From assembly GCF_000004195.4 (NCBI RefSeq), contig NC_030684.2, forward strand, positions 110,771,429 through 110,835,428: 64,000 bases of DNA, read 5' to 3'. Under the pieces are notes generated by a model. The model saw nothing but the letters and a program-made list of their open reading frames with translations, was not told the origin of the DNA and did no database searches. Each line of letters starts with the position of its first letter. Position 1 is the stretch's first letter. The translations under genes were made by a program, and so were the position numbers. Of the stretch, positions 21,365 through 32,689 are shown piece after piece. Origin of the DNA: Xenopus tropicalis (lineage: Eukaryota; Chordata; Amphibia; Anura; Pipidae).

Positions 21365-22015
21365 TCATCCAGCTGCTTTATGCTTCCCACCGCAGCAACC
21401 ACACATCTCACCACAATGGTGACAAGCGCGCAGCGGGAGGTAGCAGCACATACAAGGGGCTATGAAGGATAACGTGATTAGAGCCAGCCAGCGCAGGCAC
21501 AGGTTTTCATCAGAGGCGTCACAAGAGCACGGGTCGGAATAATCTCCTTCAGAGTCTGACATGCAGTGGTAGAGCATGCTCTCGGCGCACAGCATACAGC
21601 TGACCTGGTAGATGCACCTCTGGATGGGATCTGGTGCATCCTGGCACTTCCCCCTTCCATTCTCCTCGTGGTTAAATCGCTCCTGGCAGTATACACAGCT
21701 TGAATGTTCTCCATCCTCTTTTTTCCCTTTGGACTTTTTAAGAGAGGATGTTGGCTGAATCTTGCAAACCTCCACTGGTTTTTGCTCCTTGAGAGAGTCT
21801 CTGCCATTGGCTGGGGAGTAGAGATAGCTGGGCTTTTTACTGTCCGTCTTGGTAAAGAATGTAACATCTTCTGGTTCCTCCCGATCAACGTCATTCCGAA
21901 AGATGTCTGGGTGCCGGTAATCTGCATAGCGGCGAATAATCATGTCACGGGGGTTAATGCGAACTATCTCATCTTCATCCTGGAAGCTGACATGTCGAAT
22001 TGGCTTGAGAGGAAC
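21365..22015 (-). CDS. spred1: spred1 last coding exon (KIT-binding region and Sprouty domain)
   Basis: A 651-nt exon with acceptor TTTTTTGCCTAG that opens in phase 0 with [19 protein letters not shown] and ends at TGA (complement of 21365-21367). Residues 1-45 form the KIT-binding region ([18 protein letters not shown]). From [20 protein letters not shown] onward lies the cysteine-rich SPR domain, ending [15 protein letters not shown]1 is a membrane-associated inhibitor of Ras-ERK signalling: it brings neurofibromin to the membrane through its EVH1 domain, while the palmitoylated SPR domain anchors it. The match is clearly better to SPRED1 than to SPRED2 ([13 protein letters not shown] rather than CVYCRDMFNHEEN; C-terminal AAG rather than AAA). 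Confidence 0.98.
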   Translation of the reverse strand, partial: VPLKPIRHVSFQDEDEIVRINPRDMIIRRYADYRHPDIFRNDVDREEPEDVTFFTKTDSKKPSYLYSPANGRDSLKEQKPVEVCKIQPTSSLKKSKGKKEDGEHSSCVYCQERFNHEENGRGKCQDAPDPIQRCIYQVSCMLCAESMLYHCMSDSEGDYSDPCSCDASDENLCLRWLALITLSFIAPCMCCYLPLRACHHCGEMCGCCGGKHKAAG

Positions 22016-22185
22016 CTAGGCAAAAAAAAAAAAAGACACAGGTTATGGCTATGTGCAAATTTCATTATGTTGAAGGCAACTGTTAAGTTGTAGTCAGGTT
22101 GGAAGAACAGCAAGCATACCCTACATCTGCAGAAAGCAGCTCTTGGGCATTGTAACTGCATGGAGATTTGTGGTTCATATATATA

Positions 22186-22468
22186 CAGGTATTGGACCTG
22201 TTATCCAGATTTGGATCTCCATAAGTTAAGTCTGCTAAAAATCATTTAAATATTGAATAAACCCAATAGGCTTGTTTTGCCTCCAATAAGGATTAATTAT
22301 ATCTTAGTTGGGATCAAGTACAAGGTTCTGTTTTATTATTACAGAGAAAAAGGAAATCATTTTTAAAAATTAGAATTATTTGCTTATAATGGAGTCTATG
22401 GGAGATGGCCTTTCCATAATTTGGAACTTTCTGGATGATGGGTTTCCGGATAAGGGATCCCATACCTG
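22186..22468. mobile_element. TA-flanked MITE with CAGGTAT ends
   Basis: CAGGTATTGGACC at the left and GGATCCCATACCTG at the right, with TA outside each end. The interior has GTTATCCAGA and TTTCCGGATAAGGGATCC. It lies in the last spred1 intron. Copies occur at 61178-61469, 62295-62557 and 63017-63594 and a diverged one at 43192-43437. Confidence 0.85.
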
Positions 22469-22815
22469 TACTATCAATATATAATTATTTCTAGAAATAA
22501 AAACCTATGGCTCATGTCAATGGAGGGAAGTGATGGGGGCTAAATGTATGGTTCATGGCAATATATTTATATCATATATATATGATATCTAATATCAACA
22601 GGCTCCAAATTCCAAAACAGGAGGGGATAAAGCAAGTTCTTACACTGTGGTAGAAAGTAAATTAGGAATGCGCCTGCTATCAGGCTGCTCTTTGCCTTTT
22701 AAACATTTATTGTTTGCTATAACAGAGCTATGTAGCATGGCTACTGGTGAATGATTACATGGTTTTTCAGCCTGGGTACAACCCATTGAGACTTGGACAT
22801 GCTAGCTGTTCCCAC

Positions 22816-22965
22816 CTGGTTATGGATGTAGGCTCTCCTTGGGTTCAGATTTTCAAATGGGGAGGGTCTAATGACAGAGGTGCGATACAGTTCTTCAGTT
22901 GGTATAGAGTCGCTTCGGAAAAAGTGATCGTTGTTATGAGTGCTGTAATGGTCTTCTTTATTCAC
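22816..22965 (-). CDS. spred1: spred1 coding exon 5 (linker)
   Basis: A 150-nt exon, 50 codons, with acceptor CTTCTGTACAG and donor CCAG|GTGGGA. It reads VNKEDHYSTH to IRPSPFENLNPRRAYIHNQ; the last part matches human SPRED1 IRPSPFEDLNARRVYMQSQ. It lies in the low-complexity linker between the EVH1 and KIT-binding regions, so the front half is less conserved. It starts and ends in phase 0 and joins in frame to the last exon. The human protein has about three dozen further residues between this point and VPLK; no exon for them is seen in the 800-bp intron. Confidence 0.92.
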
Positions 22966-23188
22966 CTGTACAGAAGAGACAAATGCAGGCAGAATGATCT
23001 ATTTGCTTGTAGGGTTGTCTAATGCTGGCTAATTAGCAATTAATTTAAATGAATTGTTAACTAGCCTTGCAGGCTGTGGATTTAATATGTGGCTGGTATT
23101 AAAGGCATGAGGTGGCAACTTTATCTGCTTGGGAGGATACATTGTTCAAAGACTGCCTAATAAGTAGTTCTTCCTGTGTCTGCCCATC

Positions 23189-23666
23189 TTAAATGGGAAC
23201 TCTACCCAAACACAAGCTTTTTAAAAGGTAAACATAATTTCAAGCAGTAATTGTAATACAAATCAATTAAAACCTATGCAACCTTTTCATGATTTTATTA
23301 TAATACCATGGCTTGGAGCAGTTACCTAAGCCTGGCCCCCTGTTCTCCTGCTGAGACTCAAATAACATGTAACAGTAGTCGACTGTCCTCAGCCTGCCTT
23401 CAGCCTGCATCCTCCAAATCCCACAATTCCCTGCACACGTGATGTCAATAGGGAAAGTAGCATCACAGGGCAATGCATTGTGGGGTGTGTAGTTCCTGCA
23501 TGCTGTCTGTAAGCTGTGGAGAAGTTCTTGCAATTTGTAAAATCAATGTTTTAGTTTGTCTCAGCAAATGGTATTTATTCATACTTCTTGAAGGAACAGA
23601 TTACAGCGATGGGTATATTAGGGGTGGGGCTAAAATGTTGGTTCAGAAACTGGAGTTCCCCTTCAA
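23189..23666. mobile_element. TTAA-type MITE, GGAGTTCCCCTTCAA family (uninterrupted copy)
   Basis: It is the inverted relative of the element at 25574-26309: they share CCCTGTTCTCCTGCTGA, GCATGCTGTCTGTAAG, and a GGAGTTCCCCTTCAA end. At 23285-23305 it is continuous where the other copy carries an insertion. Confidence 0.8.
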
Positions 23667-24264
23667 CATGCCAATTTTTTCATATGGATCTACACTGTTC
23701 ACATATATTGCTTTAAAAGATCTTTTATATTTAGTTATTGGGGCTCAACACTAGGCAAATTTTCCCCTTGTTGTAACCCTTAGCGAACAGCAATTAGCTT
23801 TGATGTGGTTACTGAATACAGAGTTATTGCACTGAACCAAGTTTGGACAGTTCTTATTAATGAGGCCCACTGTATGGTACTTTCCAACGTAAAGCAATGC
23901 ATGTGTTTAAAGGTCCAATTTATTCTAATAATTCTGCACCCACTGGGACTGAGACACTGGATCTGAGACCAGAGTGCAATGCATGCTGACTGTATAAGTG
24001 ATCTAGCATGGGTGTGAAATGCTATTAATATCTCTTCATACTGGGCTGACTGTTATAGACTTACAGCTGGTTAACTGCTGTATACTCATCACTCCATACT
24101 GCACTGATTTTCTCGCTGCTGAGCAGTAATTCATTCCAGCAGAATCAATAATTTTTATAAAATATTCAAAATTCCAAAACTTTCTGCTGATAAGGCAGAC
24201 TGTTTGTTACTTTATTTCACTGTGCTATCTATTATGTACATACACGGCAAAGTGACAGGGGAGC

Positions 24265-24540
24265 ATTATTTTATTATTCTTTATTTAAAACAGCAACACC
24301 AACATATTCTGCAACGCTTTACAAAGATTATACATCATTCCCAGCAAACTCTCTACTACATTTGCACCCACCACGGACAATTTAAGCAGAAACTTCTAAT
24401 TTTTGGAGTGTGGGAGGAAACCAGCGTACCCGGAGGAAACCCACATAAGTACAGGGAGAACTTACAAACAATTTGCAGATAGTGCCTTGTCTGGAATGAA
24501 TTACCCCAGCGCTGCAAGGCAGCAATGCTAACAATTATGC
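24265..24540. repeat. Interspersed repeat, CCAACATATTCTGCAACGCTTTAC type
   Basis: It carries the head ACCAACATATTCTGCAACGC shared with 41991-42172 and 54285-54465 and a further part CCCGGAGGAAACCC with AGGGAGAACTTACAAAC, also echoed near 42780-42910. A second repeat follows, starting about 24563 (CATAGGGTTGACAAAAGACC), related to the insertion at 63125-63368. Confidence 0.65.
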
Positions 24541-25573
24541 CCCGTCAGTACACAAATTAGTTACATACATAGGGTTGACAAAAGACCAGAGTCCATCAAG
24601 TTCAACCCTTCAATGACATTACTTAGCACCATTTGCAACTGGTGATATCACAATCAAAGGATGGATCCCCATGTAACAATCACACTCATAGCGTACTGGC
24701 TAAATTCTGCCTAAAAACACCTTCTCCAAGTTACACATGCACACACTGACTGCACTTTCTGTAAACTAATGGACATACTCTTACATGAACCCCTTTCTTC
24801 CTGCACCCAGATAGCCCCTCACTCCCTCCGCAAGCGCTCCCTTTAGGTTTCTACACATCTTAAAATGACTCCAAGCTCCTGTAACCGCAGTCTGGAATAG
24901 CACAGAGTTATAGGAGAGTCTGGCATCATCTGCACCTTGCTCGCTGCCAGCTTTTAATGCACTTCGGAAATCTGCTTTCTCCCAGCTGCTGGTAGAACAA
25001 TTATGGTACTGTGGTTGCTATGAGATGGGTCTGATTTCTCCCCAGCCCCCACCTGAAGCCACAGTTCCGTGCAGGGGCAGGCAAGTCTAAGAAAAAGCTA
25101 TAAAAATGTCTCCAGCTGCAGAAATTGCAGCCAGATGAGAGAGAGGAGTTGGAGGGGGAGAGGGAATGAAACCGTTCCCTCCCAACCCTATCGCAGCACT
25201 CAGAATGTTCATCCTCTTATCATTCATCATTCTCAGAAAACTTCCAGTATAACCGTGTGAAAGAGGATCTTACTGCATAAACCCTTTTATGGGGCAGGGA
25301 CCCAGTAAAACACTGCTAGGAAAGATACAGGGAAGCACAAATGTGCCATTAGGAAGAGGCAAAAACACTGATGAACTCAAAAAACAATTTTTTTGTCTAA
25401 TAAGAGAAAATCTAATTCTAAGCAAAGTTGCATTATACATTCATTACAAATGGTTTTTAGTTTTCTTCTCTGCTGACTGTTGAGACAATGTAACATAAGC
25501 CAGCAGACTGACAGACCTGTCTTGGAAGGGGACCGGTTTTTGCAACATTGTATAAAAAAATCATAACCATGAG
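24541..25573. other. spred1 intron 4, middle part
   Basis: Noncoding sequence with no clear element ends after about 24680. Open frames at 25069-25260 and 25289-25483 have no splice context or recognisable similarity. Confidence 0.5.
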
Positions 25574-26309
25574 TTAAAGGGGAACTCCGGCTTCCAATCC
25601 AAAATTTGTTAAAGAGCCCCACACAACACAGAAACCCCTAATACACCTATCATTGTAATCAGTGCCTTCAAAAAGTACAAATAAATACCATTAATAAATA
25701 CCATTTTTAGATGCTATAATCCAGCTGCAAAACAGTTTTTCTCCCTTTTTGCTTCATTTGAAATCCTGGCAGGGGAGGAGGGTCTTAAACATTGATGTTA
25801 CAAATTGTAAGAACTTACAGACAGCATGCAGGAACTACATAACCCACAATGCATTGCACTGTAATGCTCCTTTCTTTGTGCAGGGGATTGTGGTATTTGG
25901 ATGATGCAGGCTGATGGCAGGCTTAGGATCTGCAACTACTGTTATGTTTTTTTTTGAGTGTCAAAGTAGTCAGGCAGATCAGCAGGAGAACAGGGGGCCA
26001 GGCTTAGGGAACTGTTCCAAACCATATTATAATATTAAAGGAGAAGGATCACTCATTTGCAGGTACCTCAGGCTGGTGCAGTTTCTGCTAACAGGAGCAC
26101 TGGCCTGGGGTACCAGATAAGTGATTACAATCACTAGAGGCTGCCTAACATTTGGCACCCCTCCCCCATCCCCTTCCAATGATTGTACCTTTCCTCCTCC
26201 TTTAAAAATCATGAAAAGGCTGCATATTTATTAACATATTGCAAAGCTGCTTGAAATTATATTTTCTTTTCAAAAGCTTAAGTTGTGTTTTGGTGGAGTT
26301 CCCCTTCAA
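25574..26309. mobile_element. TTAA-type MITE, interrupted copy
   Basis: Left end TTAAAGGGGAACTCCGG and right end GGAGTTCCCCTTCAA are inverted repeats. The interior matches 23189-23666 in inverted order. A second TTAA element (26035-26205) sits inside it. Confidence 0.9.
26035..26205. mobile_element. Nested TTAA-flanked MITE
   Basis: TTAAAGGAGAAGGATCAC at the left and TTTCCTCCTCCTTTAA at the right, 171 bp, directly inside the older element. It shares GTGCAGTTT, GGAGCAC and GCCTAACATTTGGCACCCC with the elements at 17310-17745 and 38580-38807. Confidence 0.92.
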
Positions 26310-26460
26310 GCAAATGCTGCTTTCAAAAGCAAATTACATTTACAAATAACTTTTACAGCACTAAAATTAGAAACTAGAATTCATATTGGAAAGTTGTTTA
26401 GAATTATGTTTTCTTTAATTAGACACAATGATATCGTATAAAACCTTGTTTATTTGTTGG

Positions 26461-26679
26461 TTGACTCGCCGACTGAGCAGGTTAACAGATTTGAATCGGG
26501 CACCTGAACATACAAAATCTACATTCAGGGCTGAATAGGCAGAAGGAGGTAGAATTCCTATTGTTTCTACCTCCATATCTGACGATTCAGCCCTGAACAC
26601 CTGTGGAGGGTGGGAACGATCTTTCGTGCAAAATGGTTGCACGAAAGATAGAAAATCGCTGTGTGTATGGCCAGCTTTA
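26461..26679. mobile_element. Partial GGCCATACAC-type MITE
   Basis: It has ATTCAGGGCTGAATAGGCAG, GGAGGTAGAATTCCTATTG and the terminal GTGTGTATGGCCAGCTTTA, as in 56317-56665, but the left end is missing. Confidence 0.75.
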
Positions 26680-27270
26680 GGTTCCTTTCCATTCAGGACA
26701 CTAGCTACAAGGAGTTTATTTGCTCTGTGTTTCCATGTTCTGTCTCTGTATTTTGGCTTCCTCGTTCACATCAATTCCTGCCCCAGTGGAGCTTACAATC
26801 AAAGGTTTCTATCACACCAAAATACAGAGGCAGAACAGGTAAACAGGACTCTCATAACATGTTACACCTCCCGTGGAGCTTACAATCTACATGCACTCTT
26901 TAAAACACGTAGTGATGACAGATGAACTTCAGTTTATAAAAGTCTGCTTTGGGTAGTGCATTTCCGACTGATGGCTATGGGAAGTGGCAACTAACAGACT
27001 GGGGCAATTTGGCTGCTAAAGTTTTCAGCCTGATTACAGAGGTCTATAAGAGGCAACTATTACTATAAACCTATACCCCTTTTTATATACAAAGAGTATC
27101 AATTAAAATGCCCCCTCGTGTCACTGCCAGACCTGCACAATAGCAAATAAACCCTTCTGTGTCAATGCAACCTCCCAGCAATGTATTTTTATGGGTGTTG
27201 AATCCGTGTGACTGTGTACTGACTGACTTGCTTCATATCAGATTGCTTGTTTAATAAACACAGCACATAC

Positions 27271-27323
27271 CTGTGGTCCATCCTCAGAAGTTTCTGACTC
27301 TCCATGGCAAGATGCTGGTAAGC
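27271..27323 (-). CDS. spred1: spred1 coding exon 4 (short linker exon)
   Basis: A 53-nt exon with acceptor TTGCATTGCAG and donor CACAG|GTATGT. It starts with two bases that complete the glycine codon opened in exon 3 and encodes LPASCHGESETSEDGPQ, in phase with exon 5. It is too short for ordinary open-frame finding. It corresponds to the acidic segment after the EVH1 domain in human SPRED1. Sequence similarity is weak; the support comes from exact frame fit on both sides and good splice sites. Confidence 0.85.
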
Positions 27324-28651
27324 CTGCAATGCAAGTAACATACAAAAGATTGTAAGGAAAATGCTGCTACAATGAGGTTTTTGTGATTAGTCAGCAAGTT
27401 ACGTTGATTTAGCCTTGCCACTACTGGGTATATAATGACCTAGATGTATGAACACCTTTACAGAGGTTAATGGACTGTATATCAGTGCATGATGTTCTTA
27501 TTATCATGGGAAGGGAATAAGCAGTAATTAATCTGAGACAGCTCAGCTAAAGGAAAAGAAATAAGTTGCGTTAGAGACGGCTTTGGAGGGCAGAGACAGT
27601 GCTAGAAGTCTTTACAGACCTCATTGCTATTCAAGAAGCAGGTTCAGGACTGGCAGGAAAACAAGGCCACACTGCATTAACCTAAAAATATGTTTGAGGA
27701 AGGGAGGAAATTGGGCAAAACTGGCACAAAGAGTAGCGCTCATTGTTAATGTCCTAAGGAGGGTGAAGGGAAGCTTTATTGCAGCTACAATGCCCAGTAA
27801 CAGAAAGCCACATTTGCTCTCCAGTGGAGCTATTTGTTCCAACTGAACTGTTGTTAGGGGGGAATGTGAGCAAGTAAAGCATTTTGTGTCTATCTGTGCT
27901 GCACTAAGAGGTTCCAGGTCAAGATATACATGGTCAGTAGCCCTTTCTGTATTACACACGTGTGACATAACTATATACTGAGGATCACTCATCTATATGT
28001 TACATATACTGAGTAAAGTGATTGGAAAGTATGCAAAATTCCATATATTCATAAAGAATAAATTAACTTTAGTTCAGAGCTGCCCAGCTAGGTGACCTGT
28101 GGTAAAATATGGGCTCTCAATGGACTGTTATGGCCCGAGGGGCTGCCCATGACTTCTATTTATATAATTTAGTCAGTGGGCATGCAATATATGAGTTAAC
28201 TGTCTATCACGTTAATATTAGTTCTACGTAAATGTTTGCCCATGATAGAGAGAATGGTACCGGTTTATAACCCATTGCTGGTATAGTAGAAGCTGCCATC
28301 TTGTTTGCCTCATCTGGTCTACAAATTCCCAGTAAGAAAAATGGCACGAGGAGCACTAGCAATCACTAGCAGTCACACGGCCCTGGTACTCATACAAAAT
28401 GGCAAATCCCACTTCCGAGCATGAATACAAACACAAATATAAAAAAAATGTGCCAGCACAATGTTAAATGTGACGATAAAAACCTGTATTTTCATATTTT
28501 ATTGCCTACCAATGGAAAATAAAACTCCACGTACAACTAGTTGTCTAGGGGCAACCGCCAGTGACTAAAATGATGCTGCTGCATTTAGTCTAAGCTGCAC
28601 ATCACATATTTTATCCCCTCTGGAGCCCCTCTACCTCAGGTACAATGGTAC
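27324..28651. other. spred1 intron 3
   Basis: No exon or repeat with clear ends seen; the open frame 27627-27992 lacks recognisable similarity. Confidence 0.5.
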
Positions 28652-28820
28652 CTTGAGACAGGTCTTCAATGGCACGACGTATTCCTCTATCAAAAGCTCG
28701 GGCATCGGCGGGACTTTGGAACGTAAGGCCGAACTTCTTGTCTCCGATCCTCCAGTGATGGAATGTAGGGGTAACTTTATTGTAGACAAGATCCCTCCTG
28801 AGCACACATTCCAGGACCAC
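28652..28820 (-). CDS. spred1: spred1 coding exon 3 (EVH1 domain, second half)
   Basis: A 169-nt exon with acceptor TTTCCACAG and donor TCAAG|GTACCA. It encodes [20 protein letters not shown], then [20 protein letters not shown] and [14 protein letters not shown], ending one base into a glycine codon. This is almost residue for residue the human SPRED1 EVH1 segment ([28 protein letters not shown]). In human the EVH1 domain binds the GAP-related domain region of neurofibromin. The frame continues past the donor into intron, but the donor fits exon 4 exactly, so translation beyond 28652 is not coding. Confidence 0.98.
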
Positions 28821-31107
28821 CTGTGGAAAGAAGAGATGTCACAGACCTGTAATCAACACGGAAACATCTGACTTGTGTTAAACCTGCCCAGGCCCTGTAA
28901 TAACCATGGTCACAACCCAGGAACATCTGGAATGTTCTTACAGTTTATTCTTTGAACTACAGGAAAAAAATAATTAGGGGGGAAAAAAGCAAATCCCAGC
29001 TGCCATGTCACAGACCAACTGGAATGAAGCACTGAAGCATATGTGGAACAATGGCTCACGCGCTGCAATGGCTAACGGATCATTTATATCTTAGCAGAAT
29101 CTATTATACACTATACAACAGACTGCGACAATTTTTGCAGGGATGATATCACACAAAAAGACAAATTCCATCAGGATTCTAAGATTTATTTATCTGAAGG
29201 CTGAACCTTTGCTGTGATGGGCCATGGGCCACAGAGAGACAGGAATATGTACATTAGGGTGCAAATTTGGTACATCCCCATATGTAGCCTGGGTCTATGC
29301 AAAATTTATACTACGCTACCAAGAAATGCTGCACATTGCTGCAGGCCAGGCATCCCTACTACACATTAACAACGGAGGGGGGGAGTAATTTTTAGTAAAA
29401 CCTACTAATGGACAAATTCGACCTATCCAAAATATGATCCAATAGAATAAGCCTCAGTGAGGGTTTTAACCAGTGAATATTTGATATGATCACTATGAAG
29501 CTAAAACCACAGATGGATAATGACCCACCCCATTAAATACTGTATGGGCTGACTGGCCAGGAGGTTGAAATCTGACTGGATACTGGTGGCCCAAAAGGGA
29601 TGCCTGACAAACTGCTTTCTGTTTCAGCTTTGTTGGGTAATGTTTGCTGAGATGTATGCAGAGAGTCAGCACTACGTATTGTGCCAGTTTATGGTTTACA
29701 CAATTATATGCTTCATGAAATAATGCGGGTCTTAACTACACAGGCCGCATTTTCATCCACCATCCAGTAAATAGCTAATATACGGCAAATACTCTGTATT
29801 TGTCTTCATGCTTGTCTAAAAATGTCTAAAATAAATGAATGTTCTCTTAACTGAGGGTGTTTTATAAATTTGCTTTGACATTTTCATGCCTGCTTAACTA
29901 GAATTTGCCTTTAAGGTGTGTTAGAAAATATGCACTACAACAAACAAAACAACCCTGCACATATGCTACAATGCACTGCTTAGTTGTGTGAGTCAGAACA
30001 CAAACACTTCCCTGTACAGTATTGTGCACCCCTGGAATTCTAGCCCATTTTATGTCCAGGCCTCGTGTATCGCTATGATTACATTTCCCATAGGAAGTCT
30101 GCTTGGAAAAAGACCAGATGTGAGCAGCTGGAGAAAGAATGCAGAACACAAGGTACAATATGGCGGAATGTGTGTCTGTGCAGTGTGGGCCACATGAAAT
30201 ACACATCACACTCACTGGGTCTCAGGAGGGAACAGAGGAAACAGAAGAATTTCTAAAATGTGCAAGGGTTCTTGAGTTTTTAGGGATTTACAGACGGACC
30301 TGTATCTTAAAGGGAAACAAATCAATCAGAGGAGCACATACACATGATGACACGTGAACACTTGCACAACAAAAGCACTTAGAGACCAACACACAACACT
30401 ACACTTATTATACAGGTGTATAGTAAAATGGCCATACAGTGAGAGCCACTGGCTTGGCAAACTAAATGATATTTCAAAATACACTTACTGAGCAGGCAAC
30501 CCACATTTTCTATCAGCACACTTCATGGCTGTTGTCTAAATATGCACCGCATTCTGCAAATGGGATTAAAAAAAATCTGCACTCTGAGTCAGGAGGCAGA
30601 TTTAGTAAGGCTGATGCCATGCGGTGTTTTTGCCTGCAACTGGAACCACTGAATCTGCCCGATTGCAGGCACGTGCAATAGATATTGGCTCTGAATACAA
30701 ACACTTGAGTTTCTTTGCCAACATCTGCCACGTGTGCCTGCACTAGGGCCAACACAATGGATCTGGATGCAGGCTTTTCCGCAGGGCAAGAATCAGCCCT
30801 GTGCTGCATCAGCTTAAGTATTAACTTCTTTGTGAGACTTACTATTATTTGTCAAAATGGTTTCCTATGGGAAAATAAAATTTTGGTGTGTGAAAAAAAC
30901 AGGAAGAAAAAATTTGGATGCAAGTGAAAAATTGGACCTTTAGCATATCTGCCCCGTAGGCCTAGGGCACACACAGCATATAAGGTTGATCAGCTCTCAT
31001 TCTGCCCCGTGTACAGTATGATAGTGATTCGCCCAGCTTTTATGCTGGTGGACAAAAAACGCAGTATCTGCCATAGGCCTTAGAACGTCGGCCACCATAA
31101 CACCCAA
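28821..31107. other. spred1 intron 2, left part
   Basis: Noncoding sequence; no exon or element ends that I can support. Open frames at 29898-30215 and 30513-30809 have no recognisable similarity. Confidence 0.5.
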
Positions 31108-31109
31108 TA

Positions 31110-31760
31110 GGGTTGATTGACTAAAGTGCGATAAACGTTATCACATGCTTTTTTGCGCTAAAATTGCCGCAAAAAACCCCCCCGCGTGATTCGCTAAAGT
31201 ATTATCGCATGCATTAAGTTGCATATCGCGTGCGTTAAATAGCGTGCAGCCGAATGTGTTAATTTTAATGCATTGCGTTAATTCTTGCGCAGAAATAATA
31301 CTAACGCATGATTCACAAACACTTAGACGCGCTAAATATCGCATTAGTCTGTGCACAAATTAACACCTACTTGAGGCAGGAGGTAATTATAGAAAAGTAC
31401 AGTTCATGAGCTTTTGGCAACACAATATGGACTTTGCAGTGGGATTTATTCAAGTCTGTGTTGGCCCTAGAGTGATGCAGCCGCCAGTTTGCAGGGAAAT
31501 GGTCATTTTCAGAACAGTAGTTTTCCGAACGTAATGGTGTGTATGGCTAATAGCGTGCTGCGTTAATTAGCGCACGTTGCGTCAAATACCGCACGATAAT
31601 AGTCTTCGCAACTTAAATAACGCAAACAGCATTGCATCTAAATTAACGCAAGTAACCTTTTAGTGAATCGTGCGTTAAGACGCGAAAAATAAGACGCAAT
31701 AAACTTTTTAAAGAAAGCTATAAATAGCGCTCGTTTTATCGCACTTTAGTGAATCAACCC
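31110..31760. mobile_element. TA-flanked long MITE with GGGTTGATT ends
   Basis: GGGTTGATTGACTAAAGTGC at the left and GCACTTTAGTGAATCAACCC at the right, with TA on each side (31108-31109, 31761-31762). The 651-bp interior is full of GCGTTAA / TTAACGC and GCGATAA motifs in both orientations. No open reading frame of note. Confidence 0.88.
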
Positions 31761-31949
31761 TAATGCCTCTCCTTGCTGCCTGTCATCTACATAAATAGAA
31801 ACTACCTGTCACTTTATTACATTTGGGCTTAGACAATTAAAATAATCATCTGATTGTTTTACTTTCCCAGTCACTGTTCAAGATAGGCAGATTAGTGGAT
31901 TAATAGAGATTGTTACAAAGAACGCACTTTCTTGTAGATTTCACTCCCC

Positions 31950-32661
31950 TTAAAGGAACAGTAACACCAAAAAAGAAATGTGTTTTAAAGTAATTAAAAT
32001 ATAATGAACTGCTGCCCTGCACTGGTAACACTGGTCTGTTTCTTTCAGAAACTCAATGGGGGGAGCCATTTTAAGGTGCCCATACACTATAAGATCCGCT
32101 CGCTTGGCGATGTCGCCATGCGAGCGGATCTTCACCCGATATCCCCACCTACGGGTGGGCGATATCAGGTAGCAAGGGACTTTTGAGCTTATGGGGCAGT
32201 CGGTTCGGGGACCGCATCAACGAGCCGATGCGGTCCCCGATCCGACCGGATTTTCTAACCTGGCCGATCAAGATCTGGCCAATTTCAGGCCAGATATCGG
32301 TCGGCCAGGCAGCTCTGTTCTGCCCATACATGGGCCGATTAGCTGCCGAATCGGTCCAAGGGACCGATATCGGCAGCTATAGTCGGCCCGTGTATGGGGA
32401 CCTTAAGTTGGAAAAATGAGAAAAGGCACAGGTTACATAGATAACAGATAAGCTCTGTAGAATACCATGGTGTTTTATCTGTTATCTGCTATGTCAACTG
32501 TGCCTTTTCTCATTTTTTCCAGCTTAAATTGCTGCCCCCATGGCTACACAGCAGCTTATTATATAAACTATAGTGGTTTCTGTAGCAAGTGCAGGGCAAC
32601 AGTACATTATATTTTAATTACTTTGATACATTTTTATTTCTTGGCATTACTGTTCCTTTAA
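31950..32661. mobile_element. TTAA-flanked MITE, TTAAAGGAACAGTAA family, interrupted
   Basis: TTAAAGGAACAGTAACACC and the inverse GCATTACTGTTCCTTTAA mark the ends, TTAA both sides (31950-31953, 32658-32661). The internal halves are themselves inverted (GCAGGGCAACAGTACATTA against TAATGAACTGCTGCCCTGCA). A second TTAA element lies at 32071-32406. Confidence 0.93.
32071..32406. mobile_element. Nested MITE with GGTGCCCATACAC ends
   Basis: GGTGCCCATACACTATAAG at the left and GTGTATGGGGACC at the right, with TTAA on both sides (32071-32074, 32403-32406). It contains several strong hairpins, such as GATCCGCTCGCTTGGCGATG against GCGAGCGGATC and GGGGACCGCATCAACGAGCC against GGCTCGTTGATGC-like sequence read in inverse. 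Confidence 0.92.
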
Positions 32662-32689
32662 CTCTCTTATAAGCTAACCCCACATAAAT

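Noticed and set aside
22591..22700. Possible additional spred1 exon after TTACTTTCTACCACAG
   Set aside because: The acceptor looks acceptable, but the sequence after it has no similarity to the human linker and joining exon 5 directly to the last exon already keeps the frame.
31110..31760. CpG-rich promoter or CpG island
   Set aside because: The CpG content comes from a TA-flanked inverted-repeat element; no exon or start is near.
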